Positions 1 to 5,043 of a stretch of 5,182 bases of DNA are shown here, piece after piece; position 1 is the first letter of the stretch; every line of letters starts with the position of its first letter. The stretch comes from Bryobacterales bacterium (lineage in GTDB: Bacteria; Acidobacteriota; Terriglobia; Bryobacterales; Bryobacteraceae). The DNA lies in NCBI GenBank assembly GCA_025462985.1, contig JAOAPP010000063.1, positions 1 to 5,182 on the forward strand, written 5' to 3'. A program made the position numbers and the translations under genes. The notes under the pieces were generated by a model. It did no database searches. It was not told the origin of the DNA and saw only the letters and a program-made list of their open reading frames with translations.

Positions 1-1
1 A

Positions 2-142
2 CGGAACGGACGACCGGGCGGCTGGCTGGTGCTCCTTGCGTTGTCTTGGGCGCTGGTAGTGGGTGTCACGCTGGGGCAGCAAACCAAGGCAACGCCTACA
101 GAGGAAAATGCGAACCGAGCTGGAAGCCGGGCGCATCCGTAG
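2..142 (+). CDS. C-terminal end of an unidentified membrane protein (5' truncated by window edge)
   Basis: An open frame enters from the left edge and ends at TAG 140-142, leaving 46 residues. Residues about 6-25 (GGWLVLLALSWALVVGVTLG) form one convincing hydrophobic membrane segment. It is followed by a polar, Thr/Glu/Asn/Arg-rich tail of about 20 residues, which looks like the cytoplasmic or periplasmic end of a multi-pass membrane protein. No family can be assigned from so short a tail. The other two forward frames and the minus strand here give Arg/Pro-rich, low-plausibility peptides, so this frame is preferred. It converges on the broken PAS gene on the minus strand. A polysaccharide-related membrane protein would fit the rest of the window, but that is inference only. 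Confidence 0.5.
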   Translation, partial: RNGRPGGWLVLLALSWALVVGVTLGQQTKATPTEENANRAGSRAHP

Positions 143-249
143 CGACCATCCGCTAACGGGCTTCTGCTGGCGTGGGCCATCTCGGACCCCGCACATCTGG
201 CTTGCGTCGCTCTTGGCTCGTGCTGTCGACGGTGATTTCCAGCGAGAGT

Positions 250-660
250 CTTCTCCGCCCGCCTCCTGGGCCCTGACGTAGGCCTTCACGTCCGGATACG
301 TGCGTACCGCGCCGCCATCGGCAGGACGGGTGGCGATCTCCAGAACCTTGCCTTCGCGGGTGCGGCGCAGGTAGCGGTTGTCGATGAACAGGTTGGGCTG
401 CAGGCCCATCGCCTCCACGGGTTGCGGCAGGCGGGAGCCGGACATCACGTCGCGGCGATCGAGCGGTCGATGTCGGCCAGTTCAGCCGGGATGAGCCAGC
501 TTTCGTAGAAGTGCCGCAGGTTGTGGATGTAGTCCTCGCCCTCGAAGATGCGGCCCGCCTGCTCCGGAAACAGCCGGAGGTAGGTCTGATTCCAGACGAC
601 GGTGCGGTCCTCCAGGTCGAAGGCGCACATGCCGACCTCGATGCTGTCCGTTCGCGCGGC
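250..660 (-). pseudogene. Broken PAS-domain signalling gene (frameshifted and truncated)
   Basis: The minus strand encodes a recognisable PAS fold from about 648 down to 448: DSIEVGMCAFDLEDRTVVWN, then LRLFPEQAGRIFEGEDY and a HFYESW segment. This resembles the PAS domains of proteobacterial diguanylate cyclase/phosphodiesterase or histidine kinase sensors. That frame stops at TGA 445-447. The continuation sits in another minus frame starting at about 451, with VEAMGLQPNLFIDNRYLRR, then KVLEIATRPADGG and a closing TYPDVKAYVRAQEAG, ending at about 250. This corresponds to the second half of the PAS sheet and the usual closing D-V turn. The join behaves as a single-base deletion near 448-451. 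No kinase, GGDEF or EAL domain follows, and upstream of 650 the homology ends without a proper N-terminus. The gene is therefore a remnant. Boundaries are approximate. Confidence 0.65.
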
Positions 661-747
661 CCGCCTTCTCCCATCTGCTCGCAGCCGTGGGCAACGGGCG
701 TAAGCCCCTAGCTGCAAGGTTATCTACATTGGCTGGCCCTGATCCGC

Positions 748-776
748 TTACCTCGGGTCGGGTCGGGGCGAGGTAA
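748..776. repeat. 8-bp inverted repeat (hairpin) beside the ssrA remnant
   Basis: TTACCTCG at 748-755 pairs perfectly with CGAGGTAA at 769-776. The 13-base loop is G-rich (GGTCGGGTCGGGG). It lies just upstream of the clear tmRNA 3' domain. It could be one of the pseudoknot stems of the original tmRNA, since such loops pair elsewhere in the molecule. No T-run follows, so it is not an obvious intrinsic terminator. Confidence 0.5.
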
Positions 777-779
777 TAG

Positions 780-907
780 GATGCTGGTTGACCTGATAGC
801 AGCGCGACTGCGCGACCGGGCTAATGAGAACCAAATCAGTTCCCTAAACATGTAGACTGTCCGTAGAAGACTTGCGGACGCGGGTTCGATTTCCGCCAGC
901 TCCATCA
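780..907 (+). ncRNA. ssrA: 3' fragment of tmRNA (ssrA remnant)
   Basis: The sequence CCTAAACATGTAG (843-855) followed by the helix GTCCG (859-863)/CGGAC (875-879) matches the conserved 3' domain of bacterial tmRNA. A T-arm follows: GCGGG (880-884), loop TTCGATT (885-891), TCCGC (892-896). Next come the acceptor strand CAGCTCC (897-903) and A-TCA (904-907), aligning with the E. coli tmRNA end CAGCTCCACCA. Two defects stand out. The last T-stem pair is a G-T wobble, and the terminal CCA reads TCA. No 5' acceptor half and no intact tag-peptide frame exist upstream, so this is a fragment rather than a working tmRNA. The left limit is uncertain. Weaker tmRNA-like features extend to about 690, including an in-frame Leu-Ala-Ala at 708-716 and a stem at 748-776. 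tmRNA 3' ends are common integrase targets, so this is probably an attachment-site scar. Confidence 0.62.
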
Positions 908-981
908 ACGATATCGGCAGGGCTCTTCAGTGGGATCGCTGAGCGGACTCCGGAACTGCCGGGCATCCAGCAAGGCCGAGG

Positions 982-1158
982 TCAGTCGCTAAACCCAAGG
1001 ACAGCCACGAGCCCGCACAGGATTCCGAGCAGTAGAAGCCTGTAGCGCGGGCGGCCTTCAAGCGTGAAAAACACCAGAAAGGTCATGCGCCGGCACACTT
1101 CGGAGGAGCGCCCCTCACGACCAGTCACCCAATCGAGAGAATCCTGTTCGGTGTTCAC
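982..1158 (-). CDS. Small unrecognised protein with a C-terminal membrane segment (58 aa)
   Basis: The start is GTG at 1156-1158, chosen because a perfect AGGAGG lies at 1166-1171 on the minus strand, 7 nt upstream. The longer reading of this frame begins at 1389 and has no ribosome site. The product has a polar N-terminal half (NTEQDSLDW, then GREGRSSEVCRR) and a hydrophobic FLVFF patch at about residues 27-31. A convincing membrane helix spans about 39-56 (YRLLLLGILCGLVAVLGF), right at the C-terminus. Arginines just before the helix suggest an N-in orientation by the positive-inside rule. I do not recognise a family. The gene is divergent from the CxC...CxxC gene at 1354, sharing a spacer of about 195 bp, so the two may be co-regulated. 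Evidence for coding rests on the ribosome site and the helix. Confidence 0.5.
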   Translation of the reverse strand: MNTEQDSLDWVTGREGRSSEVCRRMTFLVFFTLEGRPRYRLLLLGILCGLVAVLGFSD

Positions 1159-1353
1159 CAGCCAACCTCCTGCACCGGCTATAGGCCAATAGTGAGCGAC
1201 TTGTGCGGGGAGTATATGGCCGGTTGAACGAGGCGCCGAACGATTTGCACTCGCACCCCAAATATCCAGTGGAAGAACAGGAGCGGCATACTGCTTATTG
1301 ATTTGGCGATCGCCTCGACGCAAATTACAGTCCAAAGAATAGGAGGGCCCGAC
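1159..1353. promoter_or_regulatory. Shared divergent upstream region of two small genes
   Basis: This spacer separates the two small divergent genes and carries both ribosome sites (1166-1171 minus, 1341-1346 plus). For the plus gene, TTGGCG (starting at about 1307), a 17-base gap and TACAGT (about 1330-1335) are a weak sigma70-like pair, each box with 4 of 6 consensus bases. For the minus gene, TATACT at 1211-1216 is a fair -10 box but has no convincing -35. These are eye-matched candidates only. Confidence 0.25.
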
Positions 1354-1539
1354 ATGAAGCACGTTCATAGGGCTAGTGGGAGATTGCATTGGTCGCAGTG
1401 CTCATGCGGCATGACGTACCTGGAATTGGCGCACCGAGCCGCGTGGATGCGCCTTTTTGTCGACCGTCGCCTGTTTTTCTGCAGGGCGTGTCGGCAGCGA
1501 ATGCTGATCCGGACACCGGACCTGCGACGACCTCGCTGA
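1354..1539 (+). CDS. Small CxC...CxxC putative zinc-binding protein (61 aa), unrecognised
   Basis: The start ATG 1354 is chosen over the upstream in-frame start at 1303 because AGGAGG at 1341-1346 sits exactly 7 nt before it. The product begins MKHVHRASGRLHWSQ and carries a CSCG knuckle (Cys16, Cys18) and a FCRACRQR knuckle (Cys43, Cys46). Between them is an amphipathic, Trp/Leu/Arg-rich stretch of about 24 residues. Two paired cysteine knuckles of this kind typically hold one zinc ion in a ribbon or treble-clef-like fold. Additional ligands could come from His3, His5, His12 or His27. The protein is strongly basic, with an Arg-rich tail (PDLRRPR), so binding to nucleic acid or to an acidic partner is possible. 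No known family is recognised. It is divergent from the small membrane-protein gene at 1158 and converges on the GtrA gene. It may be an orphan regulator, but that is inference. Confidence 0.55.
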   Translation: MKHVHRASGRLHWSQCSCGMTYLELAHRAAWMRLFVDRRLFFCRACRQRMLIRTPDLRRPR

Positions 1540-1541
1540 AA

Positions 1542-1567
1542 AGTAGCGTTAGGGCCTCGGCGTTACT
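1542..1567. terminator. Weak candidate bidirectional terminator between convergent genes
   Basis: AGTAGCG (1542-1548) pairs with CGTTACT (1561-1567) through seven pairs, including one G-T wobble, around a 12-base loop. On the minus strand the stem is followed by TTTT. On the plus strand it is followed by CTTT. It lies exactly between the plus gene ending at 1539 and the minus GtrA gene, whose TAA stop (1563-1565) is inside the stem. Stem strength is modest. Confidence 0.3.
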
Positions 1568-1931
1568 CTTTACGATGCGCGAGAAGGTAACGTGATAGAA
1601 AAAAGCCGAGAGGGACCGTTATTACGAGGGTGGCCAACAGTGCTGTCTCCTTCGAAAGCAGTCCGCCTTCCACCAAGACCCGGATTCCTAGTGCGCCGAC
1701 GGCATACTGCAGCAGGTAGATCAATGGGAACCTCAGAAATGTCCGCCAAGTCGTTCTGACTTCGAACACGTAGCGCGTTTGCATAACATACGCCATGAGA
1801 ATGCCAGCTACATACGCAATCGTGTAGGCCCAGACGTAGGGCATCATACGCAGGAGCAGCAAATAGCCTGCGTACGTGACGAGCGTGTTTGCCGCCCCCG
1901 ATACGAGGAAGCGAATTAACGACTTCTTCAA
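1563..1931 (-). CDS. GtrA-family membrane protein (putative lipid-linked sugar flippase)
   Basis: This 122-residue protein matches the GtrA family (Pfam GtrA) in length and layout, with four membrane helices at about 8-28, 34-54, 66-88 and 95-118. The family signature is visible: RFLVSGAANTLVTYAGYLLL at the N-terminus, then YVAGILMAYVMQTRYVF at the second helix. GtrA proteins are thought to move undecaprenyl-phosphate-linked glucose or related sugars across the inner membrane, supplying a periplasmic transferase. The gene lies downstream of a GtrB-type glycosyltransferase on the same strand, which supports the assignment. The only in-frame start before the fold is TTG at 1929-1931, since no ATG or GTG lies between it and the upstream in-frame stop. 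No clear ribosome site precedes it. A small ORF ends one base upstream, suggesting translational reinitiation. Confidence 0.88.
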   Translation of the reverse strand: MKKSLIRFLVSGAANTLVTYAGYLLLLRMMPYVWAYTIAYVAGILMAYVMQTRYVFEVRTTWRTFLRFPLIYLLQYAVGALGIRVLVEGGLLSKETALLATLVITVPLGFFLSRYLLAHRKE

Positions 1932-1932
1932 G

Positions 1933-2043
1933 CTATCTACGAACGTCCATCGGGGACGATCCGGAGGAACTCGTCTTAGTCGCGGACGTAATCATCCAGA
2001 CTAACAGGAGCAGGTGCGGGTCCATCGAAAAGCAGACACTCAT
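1933..2043 (-). CDS. Possible 36-aa coupling ORF between the GT2 and GtrA genes
   Basis: An ATG at 2041-2043 overlaps the TGA stop of the glycosyltransferase as ATGA. The frame then stays open for 36 codons and ends at TAG 1933-1935, leaving a single base before the TTG start of the GtrA gene. The peptide begins MSVCFSMDPHLLLLVWMITS, with a short hydrophobic run, and continues Ser/Thr-rich. The start overlap and abutting end are the arrangement expected of translational coupling. It would explain how GtrA is translated from TTG without a visible ribosome site. I recognise no family. It may simply be spacer that happens to be open. Confidence 0.3.
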   Translation of the reverse strand: MSVCFSMDPHLLLLVWMITSATKTSSSGSSPMDVRR

Positions 2044-3047
2044 ACGTGGTTTTTTTGGACGTCATTTTCGACGCGGCTTGCGACGATGAAGCCAGGGCGC
2101 GACTTTGTGTTCTCGAAGGCTCTCCACACATAGCCCCCGATGATTCCCAGGCCGACCGTGTTCAAAGCGCCGAAGAATGCGACTACCAGCACGGTGCCGG
2201 CATAACCGGGAACATTGATGTTGCCTGCAAACTTTGCGGCCAGAACGACCGTGCCCAGGAGTACGGAAGAAACGAGGCCCAGGGTGCCGACGCCGAGGAG
2301 GAGGCGGATTGGCAGATCGGAGAATGCGAAGACGCTATCCGCGAGATAACGCATCTTGCGTCGCAAGCTCCAGGCGCTCTTTCCGTACGGTCGCGGGCGA
2401 CGAACGTAGCTAACGTTCGCGCGTCGGAATCCAAGCCAGAAGAGCAGTCCCACAAGAGAAGTGTTCAGCTCGTCAAGCGCGATGAGATGATCCCGGAACG
2501 TCTGGTTGCAGCCAAACAGGTCGACACCGCCAGGCGGCAACTGCGGCTGGATGAGTCGACGGTACGCGCCCCAGAAGAGCGCCGATGCGATGCGAGAGCC
2601 CAGCGGATCGGCCCTGGCTGATCGTACTCCGACCACCACATCGGCCTTGTCGTCACGCAATTCCTTGAAGAAGTCCAAGACAGCCTCGGGTGGATCCTGC
2701 AGGTCGGCGGCCATCACGGCGAACAGCGGCCCGCGAGCTTCTGTCATTCCCGCGCGAATGGCGGCAAAGGATCCAAAGTTTCTCGATAAGGCTACAAGCA
2801 CCCACCGAAAGGGCTGCTGGGGCAGGATGCCACGAAGCAAGGCATGAGAATCGTCCGGACTCCCATCGATGACGAAGACAACTTCCAGTCGCCCCTCGAG
2901 GGCTTCATTCGCCTCGACAAGCTGTTGCACGAGCTCGGGCAGGGATTCGCGGTTGCGGTAGACGGGGATTACCACAGAGTAGCCGGTGTCGCACTCCGGT
3001 CTTCGTCCCTCAAGCGGCAACGCCTTTGTCAGCTCCTGATCAGACAT
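2040..3047 (-). CDS. Family 2 glycosyltransferase, GtrB/DPM1-like (polyprenyl-phosphate sugar transferase)
   Basis: This 335-residue enzyme has the layout of bactoprenol glucosyl- or mannosyltransferases (GtrB, DPM1, ArnC type). A cytoplasmic GT-A domain is followed by two membrane helices at about 245-272 and 282-308. Visible motifs are YSVVIPVYRN (23-32), VVFVIDGSPDDS (56-67), the SRNFGSFAAIRAG nucleotide-site stretch (88-100) and the AADLQDPPE catalytic DXD-like motif (113-121). The membrane-proximal YGKSAWSLRRKM (221-232) with FSDLPIRLLL (242-251) and the C-terminal ENTKSRP (312-318) are also typical. It should transfer a sugar from a nucleotide donor to undecaprenyl phosphate on the cytoplasmic face. 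The sugar cannot be read from sequence. Start ATG 3045-3047 is preferred because AGGGA lies about 7 nt upstream, while the ATG at 3095 has no ribosome site. GtrA follows downstream and the acyltransferase lies upstream on the same strand. Confidence 0.9.
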   Translation of the reverse strand: MSDQELTKALPLEGRRPECDTGYSVVIPVYRNRESLPELVQQLVEANEALEGRLEVVFVIDGSPDDSHALLRGILPQQPFRWVLVALSRNFGSFAAIRAGMTEARGPLFAVMAADLQDPPEAVLDFFKELRDDKADVVVGVRSARADPLGSRIASALFWGAYRRLIQPQLPPGGVDLFGCNQTFRDHLIALDELNTSLVGLLFWLGFRRANVSYVRRPRPYGKSAWSLRRKMRYLADSVFAFSDLPIRLLLGVGTLGLVSSVLLGTVVLAAKFAGNINVPGYAGTVLVVAFFGALNTVGLGIIGGYVWRAFENTKSRPGFIVASRVENDVQKNHV

Positions 3048-3055
3048 TGTGGTTC

Positions 3056-3068
3056 CCTGCCTTGCAGG
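3056..3068 (-). promoter_or_regulatory. Mini-hairpin overlapping the ribosome site of the GT2 gene
   Basis: Read on the minus strand, CCTGC (3064-3068), an AAG loop and GCAGG (3056-3060) form a 5-bp stem. The last bases of its 3' arm belong to the AGGGA ribosome site of the glycosyltransferase starting at 3047. Closing the stem would partly hide that site, so it could moderate translation. The stem is short, and a chance occurrence is possible. Confidence 0.3.
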
Positions 3069-3245
3069 CGTTGGTGATGTACGGGACCTCGGCATCGGTC
3101 AGTTGTCGAGCAAGGCAGCATGAGCGCCTGGATATAGGAGCCGGTTCACTCGCCGACTTGATCCTCCGCATCAGGACGTCCCCGTCGGGGGCTGCAGCGC
3201 GCTTAAGGTCGCCAAGAGGTGGTTCACGTGAGAATCCATGACGTA

Positions 3246-3275
3246 TCACTAAATGTCCGCCCGACAGTATAGTGA
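3246..3275. repeat. Nested inverted repeat in the acyltransferase-GT2 spacer
   Basis: TCACTA (3246-3251) pairs with TAGTGA (3270-3275). Inside it TGTC (3254-3257) pairs with GACA (3263-3266) around the loop CGCCC, with a 2-versus-3-base internal bulge. It lies about 47 bp past the acyltransferase stop in the 275-bp spacer (3048-3322), which otherwise holds only a poor 93-codon open frame. Its right arm contains TATACT on the minus strand, a good -10 hexamer for the downstream GT2 gene, though no matching -35 box is seen. It could be an operator or an RNA stem. No T-run follows. Confidence 0.35.
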
Positions 3276-3322
3276 GCGCCAATTGGGGGCTGGACGAGCT
3301 AGGCGGTGGGACGTGCGCCATC

Positions 3323-4525
3323 TCACGCCGGCCGCGATCGAATGGCCTCGAAATTTCTTTTGAGCCGCAGGAACGAGCGCTCAAAGAACTGGTAGGAAAG
3401 TGTGCCCAGGGCGATCGTCACCGCCAGCGAGACAACTGCGGTCAACCACCATGTAGCGGAAGCCGGGGGATTCCCGATCAAGGTCTGGGTGACCTTGGTG
3501 CCTATGGCGATCCCCACCAGGTGAAAAACGTACAGGCCGTACGAGATCTTCCCGAGATAGCGGAACGGGCGCACCTTCAGAAAGCCAAGCAGGGGTTCGT
3601 GCAACGCTGCCATCGTCACCGCGGCTGCGCCAATGGCAATGAACGAATACACGACGATCTGATGCGCGCCGGGCACCTGAATGGGCGGCATCAAAGCCGC
3701 AGAGAACAATGCACCTGTTCCCCCGACTACAAGTGCGGTCCGTGCAACGGGTCTTTCTGGATAACGCAAGGGCACGCCACCAAGGAGAGTCCCGAGTAGA
3801 AGCGCGTCCGCGCTGAAGACGGACGTCCACAGCAGTGGATGCCGCGCTTCTAGCAGAACTTCGACAGTACGGACCGCGATGAAGACGAGCCAACACCCCA
3901 GAATGCCTCGGAGCAGCGATCTGCTTGATCCTAGGAATCCAGCTAGTAGAAAAGGCAGCACCAAGTAGAACTGCTCTTCCAGCGATATTGTCCAGAGATG
4001 CGCGGCGAACGGGAGGTGGTTGTATCCCCGCAGACCCGCCAAGATATTGTCAGCGAAGAACATTAGTCCCGCGAAGCCTGGCCAGTCCACGCCGCGTTCC
4101 GAATGAAGCAGTAACTGATAGACCAGTACGCCGAAGCAAAACGAGAAATACAGAGGCCAAATGCGCAGCGCCCTGCGCACGTAGAAGTTGTAGATCGAAA
4201 TAGTTCCGGTCGCCGACCGTTCCGCTTGGAGGATCGATGTCAGGAGGTAGGCGCTGAGGAAAAGAAAGAGATGAACTCCGATCCACCCGTGCTCGTGAAG
4301 CACGTGGAGAACAGGATTCGCCGGAGAAGGCAAGTGGTGGACGAACACCAGGAGGAAGGCGAAAAACCGCAATCCGTCAAGGGCAGGGAAGTAAAGGGTG
4401 CGCGGCACGGACGCGGCAACGTGCGCTCCTGGGCGCGCTACCCAGTCGGCGGTCAAAGGAGGCTGCGCAATGTCGATCGGAGCGCGGCCGTCCGCGTTGG
4501 CACGAAAATGGGCGTCGGTATGCAT
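3323..4525 (-). CDS. Acyltransferase-3 (OafA-like) membrane O-acyltransferase
   Basis: The product is about 400 residues with roughly ten membrane helices, the size of a stand-alone AT3 domain (Pfam Acyl_transf_3) without a C-terminal SGNH domain. The family opening FPALDGLRFFAFLLVFVHH (46-64) holds the Arg53-X10-His64 motif considered essential in OafA-type enzymes. Other typical blocks are GWIGVHLFLFLSAYLL (80-95), NFYVRRALRIWPLYF (113-127), LWTISLEEQFYLVLPF (177-192) and RYLGKISYGLYVFH (322-335). A closing FERSF (381-385) ends the domain. Such enzymes add acetyl or other acyl groups to O-antigen, capsule or peptidoglycan sugars at the inner membrane. Next to GtrA/GtrB, surface glycan modification is the likely role. 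The start is uncertain. ATG 4523-4525 lacks a ribosome site, and the frame opens earlier to a TTG at 4627. About 44 polar residues precede the first helix even with the shorter start. Confidence 0.88.
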   Translation of the reverse strand: MHTDAHFRANADGRAPIDIAQPPLTADWVARPGAHVAASVPRTLYFPALDGLRFFAFLLVFVHHLPSPANPVLHVLHEHGWIGVHLFLFLSAYLLTSILQAERSATGTISIYNFYVRRALRIWPLYFSFCFGVLVYQLLLHSERGVDWPGFAGLMFFADNILAGLRGYNHLPFAAHLWTISLEEQFYLVLPFLLAGFLGSSRSLLRGILGCWLVFIAVRTVEVLLEARHPLLWTSVFSADALLLGTLLGGVPLRYPERPVARTALVVGGTGALFSAALMPPIQVPGAHQIVVYSFIAIGAAAVTMAALHEPLLGFLKVRPFRYLGKISYGLYVFHLVGIAIGTKVTQTLIGNPPASATWWLTAVVSLAVTIALGTLSYQFFERSFLRLKRNFEAIRSRPA

Positions 4526-4694
4526 TCGGTTCTGAAAGGGCCGCGTTGAGATCCCGGCGTCGGGTCGAGTTGCCCACACGTCCGGTATGGCGAGTGAGGG
4601 GCCTTCATGCCCGGAGTTGGCGGCCAAAACGTAGTGTAAGAGCTCAGGTCAACCCAATCGTCAGGTGGTGTGAAACGGGCGACTCAGTGGATAA

Positions 4695-4714
4695 GATGAG
4701 GTTAGCTCCTCATT
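4695..4714. repeat. Short hairpin in the divergent spacer
   Basis: ATGAGG (4696-4701) pairs perfectly with CCTCAT (4708-4713) around the six-base loop TTAGCT, and a G-T wobble extends the stem to 4695/4714. It lies 170 bp upstream of the acyltransferase start. It may be an operator-like dyad. There is no T-run to suggest a terminator. Confidence 0.35.
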
Positions 4715-4912
4715 CAGTATCAAAAATGGCCAGCAGGGCCGTTGAGCTGCCGAAGGTTGCGAAGGAACAACGTGCGGGAGTTGGGCCATATTCCGGGGGC
4801 GCTTAGTACAACCCGCTCGTGTCTTGCAGTCCCGCTGGGAGGGTCGGCAGCAACCGCAGATGCATCAGTCCGATGATCGGAGGGGCTTCGGTCCCGAAGA
4901 TTCCTCCCGTCA

Positions 4913-4941
4913 TTGAGTTCCGTGCCTTCGGCATGTATGCT
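4913..4941 (+). promoter_or_regulatory. Candidate sigma70 promoter for the plus-strand membrane protein
   Basis: TTGAGT (4913-4918) and TATGCT (4936-4941) each match 4 of 6 consensus bases and are separated by exactly 17 bp. Transcription would begin near 4948, giving a leader of about 96 nt before the ATG at 5044. This is the best promoter-like pair seen in the spacer, but it was matched by eye. Confidence 0.35.
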
Positions 4942-4948
4942 GCCACTC

Positions 4949-4963
4949 GGCTTGAGACAAGCC
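4949..4963 (+). promoter_or_regulatory. Hairpin at the predicted 5' end of the leader RNA
   Basis: GGCTTG (4949-4954), the triloop AGA and CAAGCC (4958-4963) form a perfect 6-bp stem. It begins one base after the transcription start predicted from the promoter at 4913-4941. A 5'-terminal stem like this can shield an mRNA from 5'-end-dependent decay. That role is inference. Confidence 0.3.
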
Positions 4964-5043
4964 TCGGCCCTTTCGAGCGTTCTGCCCTGAGAAGCCACTC
5001 CCCCGCGGAACGGCTTTTGCGGACGCCCACTCTCCAATCCTCC

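Larger units (their letters stand above)
4526..5043. other. Divergent spacer of about 518 bp without a supported gene
   Basis: This spacer separates the minus-strand acyltransferase from the plus-strand membrane protein at 5044. It holds the possible N-terminal extension of the acyltransferase frame (to 4627), a hairpin at 4695-4714, a sigma70-like promoter at 4913-4941 and a leader hairpin at 4949-4963. Long minus-strand open frames at 4720-5037 and 4803-5126 give Arg/Pro/Ser-rich peptides without motifs, and the second runs over the start of the plus gene. I treat both as non-coding. No convincing promoter for the acyltransferase was found. Confidence 0.5.

Noticed and set aside
153..674. 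173-codon minus-strand frame
   Set aside because: It is a Ser/Arg/Pro-rich out-of-frame reading of the PAS remnant. The PAS motifs lie in the other two minus frames.
755..768. Possible G-quadruplex in GGGTCGGGTCGGGG
   Set aside because: Only three G-runs are present. The better explanation is the loop of the 748-776 hairpin.
880..907. A tRNA gene suggested by the T-arm and acceptor end
   Set aside because: No D-arm or anticodon arm lies upstream. The ATGTAG and GTCCG/CGGAC features fit tmRNA instead.
720..908. 62-codon minus-strand frame
   Set aside because: It runs antisense through the tmRNA-like sequence. Its apparent peptide is explained by the RNA gene.
2046..2621. 191-codon plus-strand open frame opposite the GT2 gene
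   Set aside because: It is antisense to a well-supported glycosyltransferase. The peptide is Arg/Glu/Ala-rich without motifs and has no ribosome site, so it is a shadow frame.
3180..3190. CCCCG-T-CGGGG palindrome
   Set aside because: The effective loop is too small for a stable hairpin, and there is no T-run or other context to give it a function.
3040..3384. Minus-strand 114-codon frame overlapping the GT2 start (stop at 3040-3042)
   Set aside because: Its stop overlaps the GT2 ATG, which looks like coupling. However, the peptide has no recognisable motif, begins inside the acyltransferase and lacks a ribosome site. A real small protein in 3048-3322 cannot be fully excluded.
3272..3799. 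175-codon plus-strand open frame opposite the acyltransferase
   Set aside because: It overlaps the clear acyltransferase frame. The peptide is rich in Arg, Gly and Cys, with no recognisable fold.
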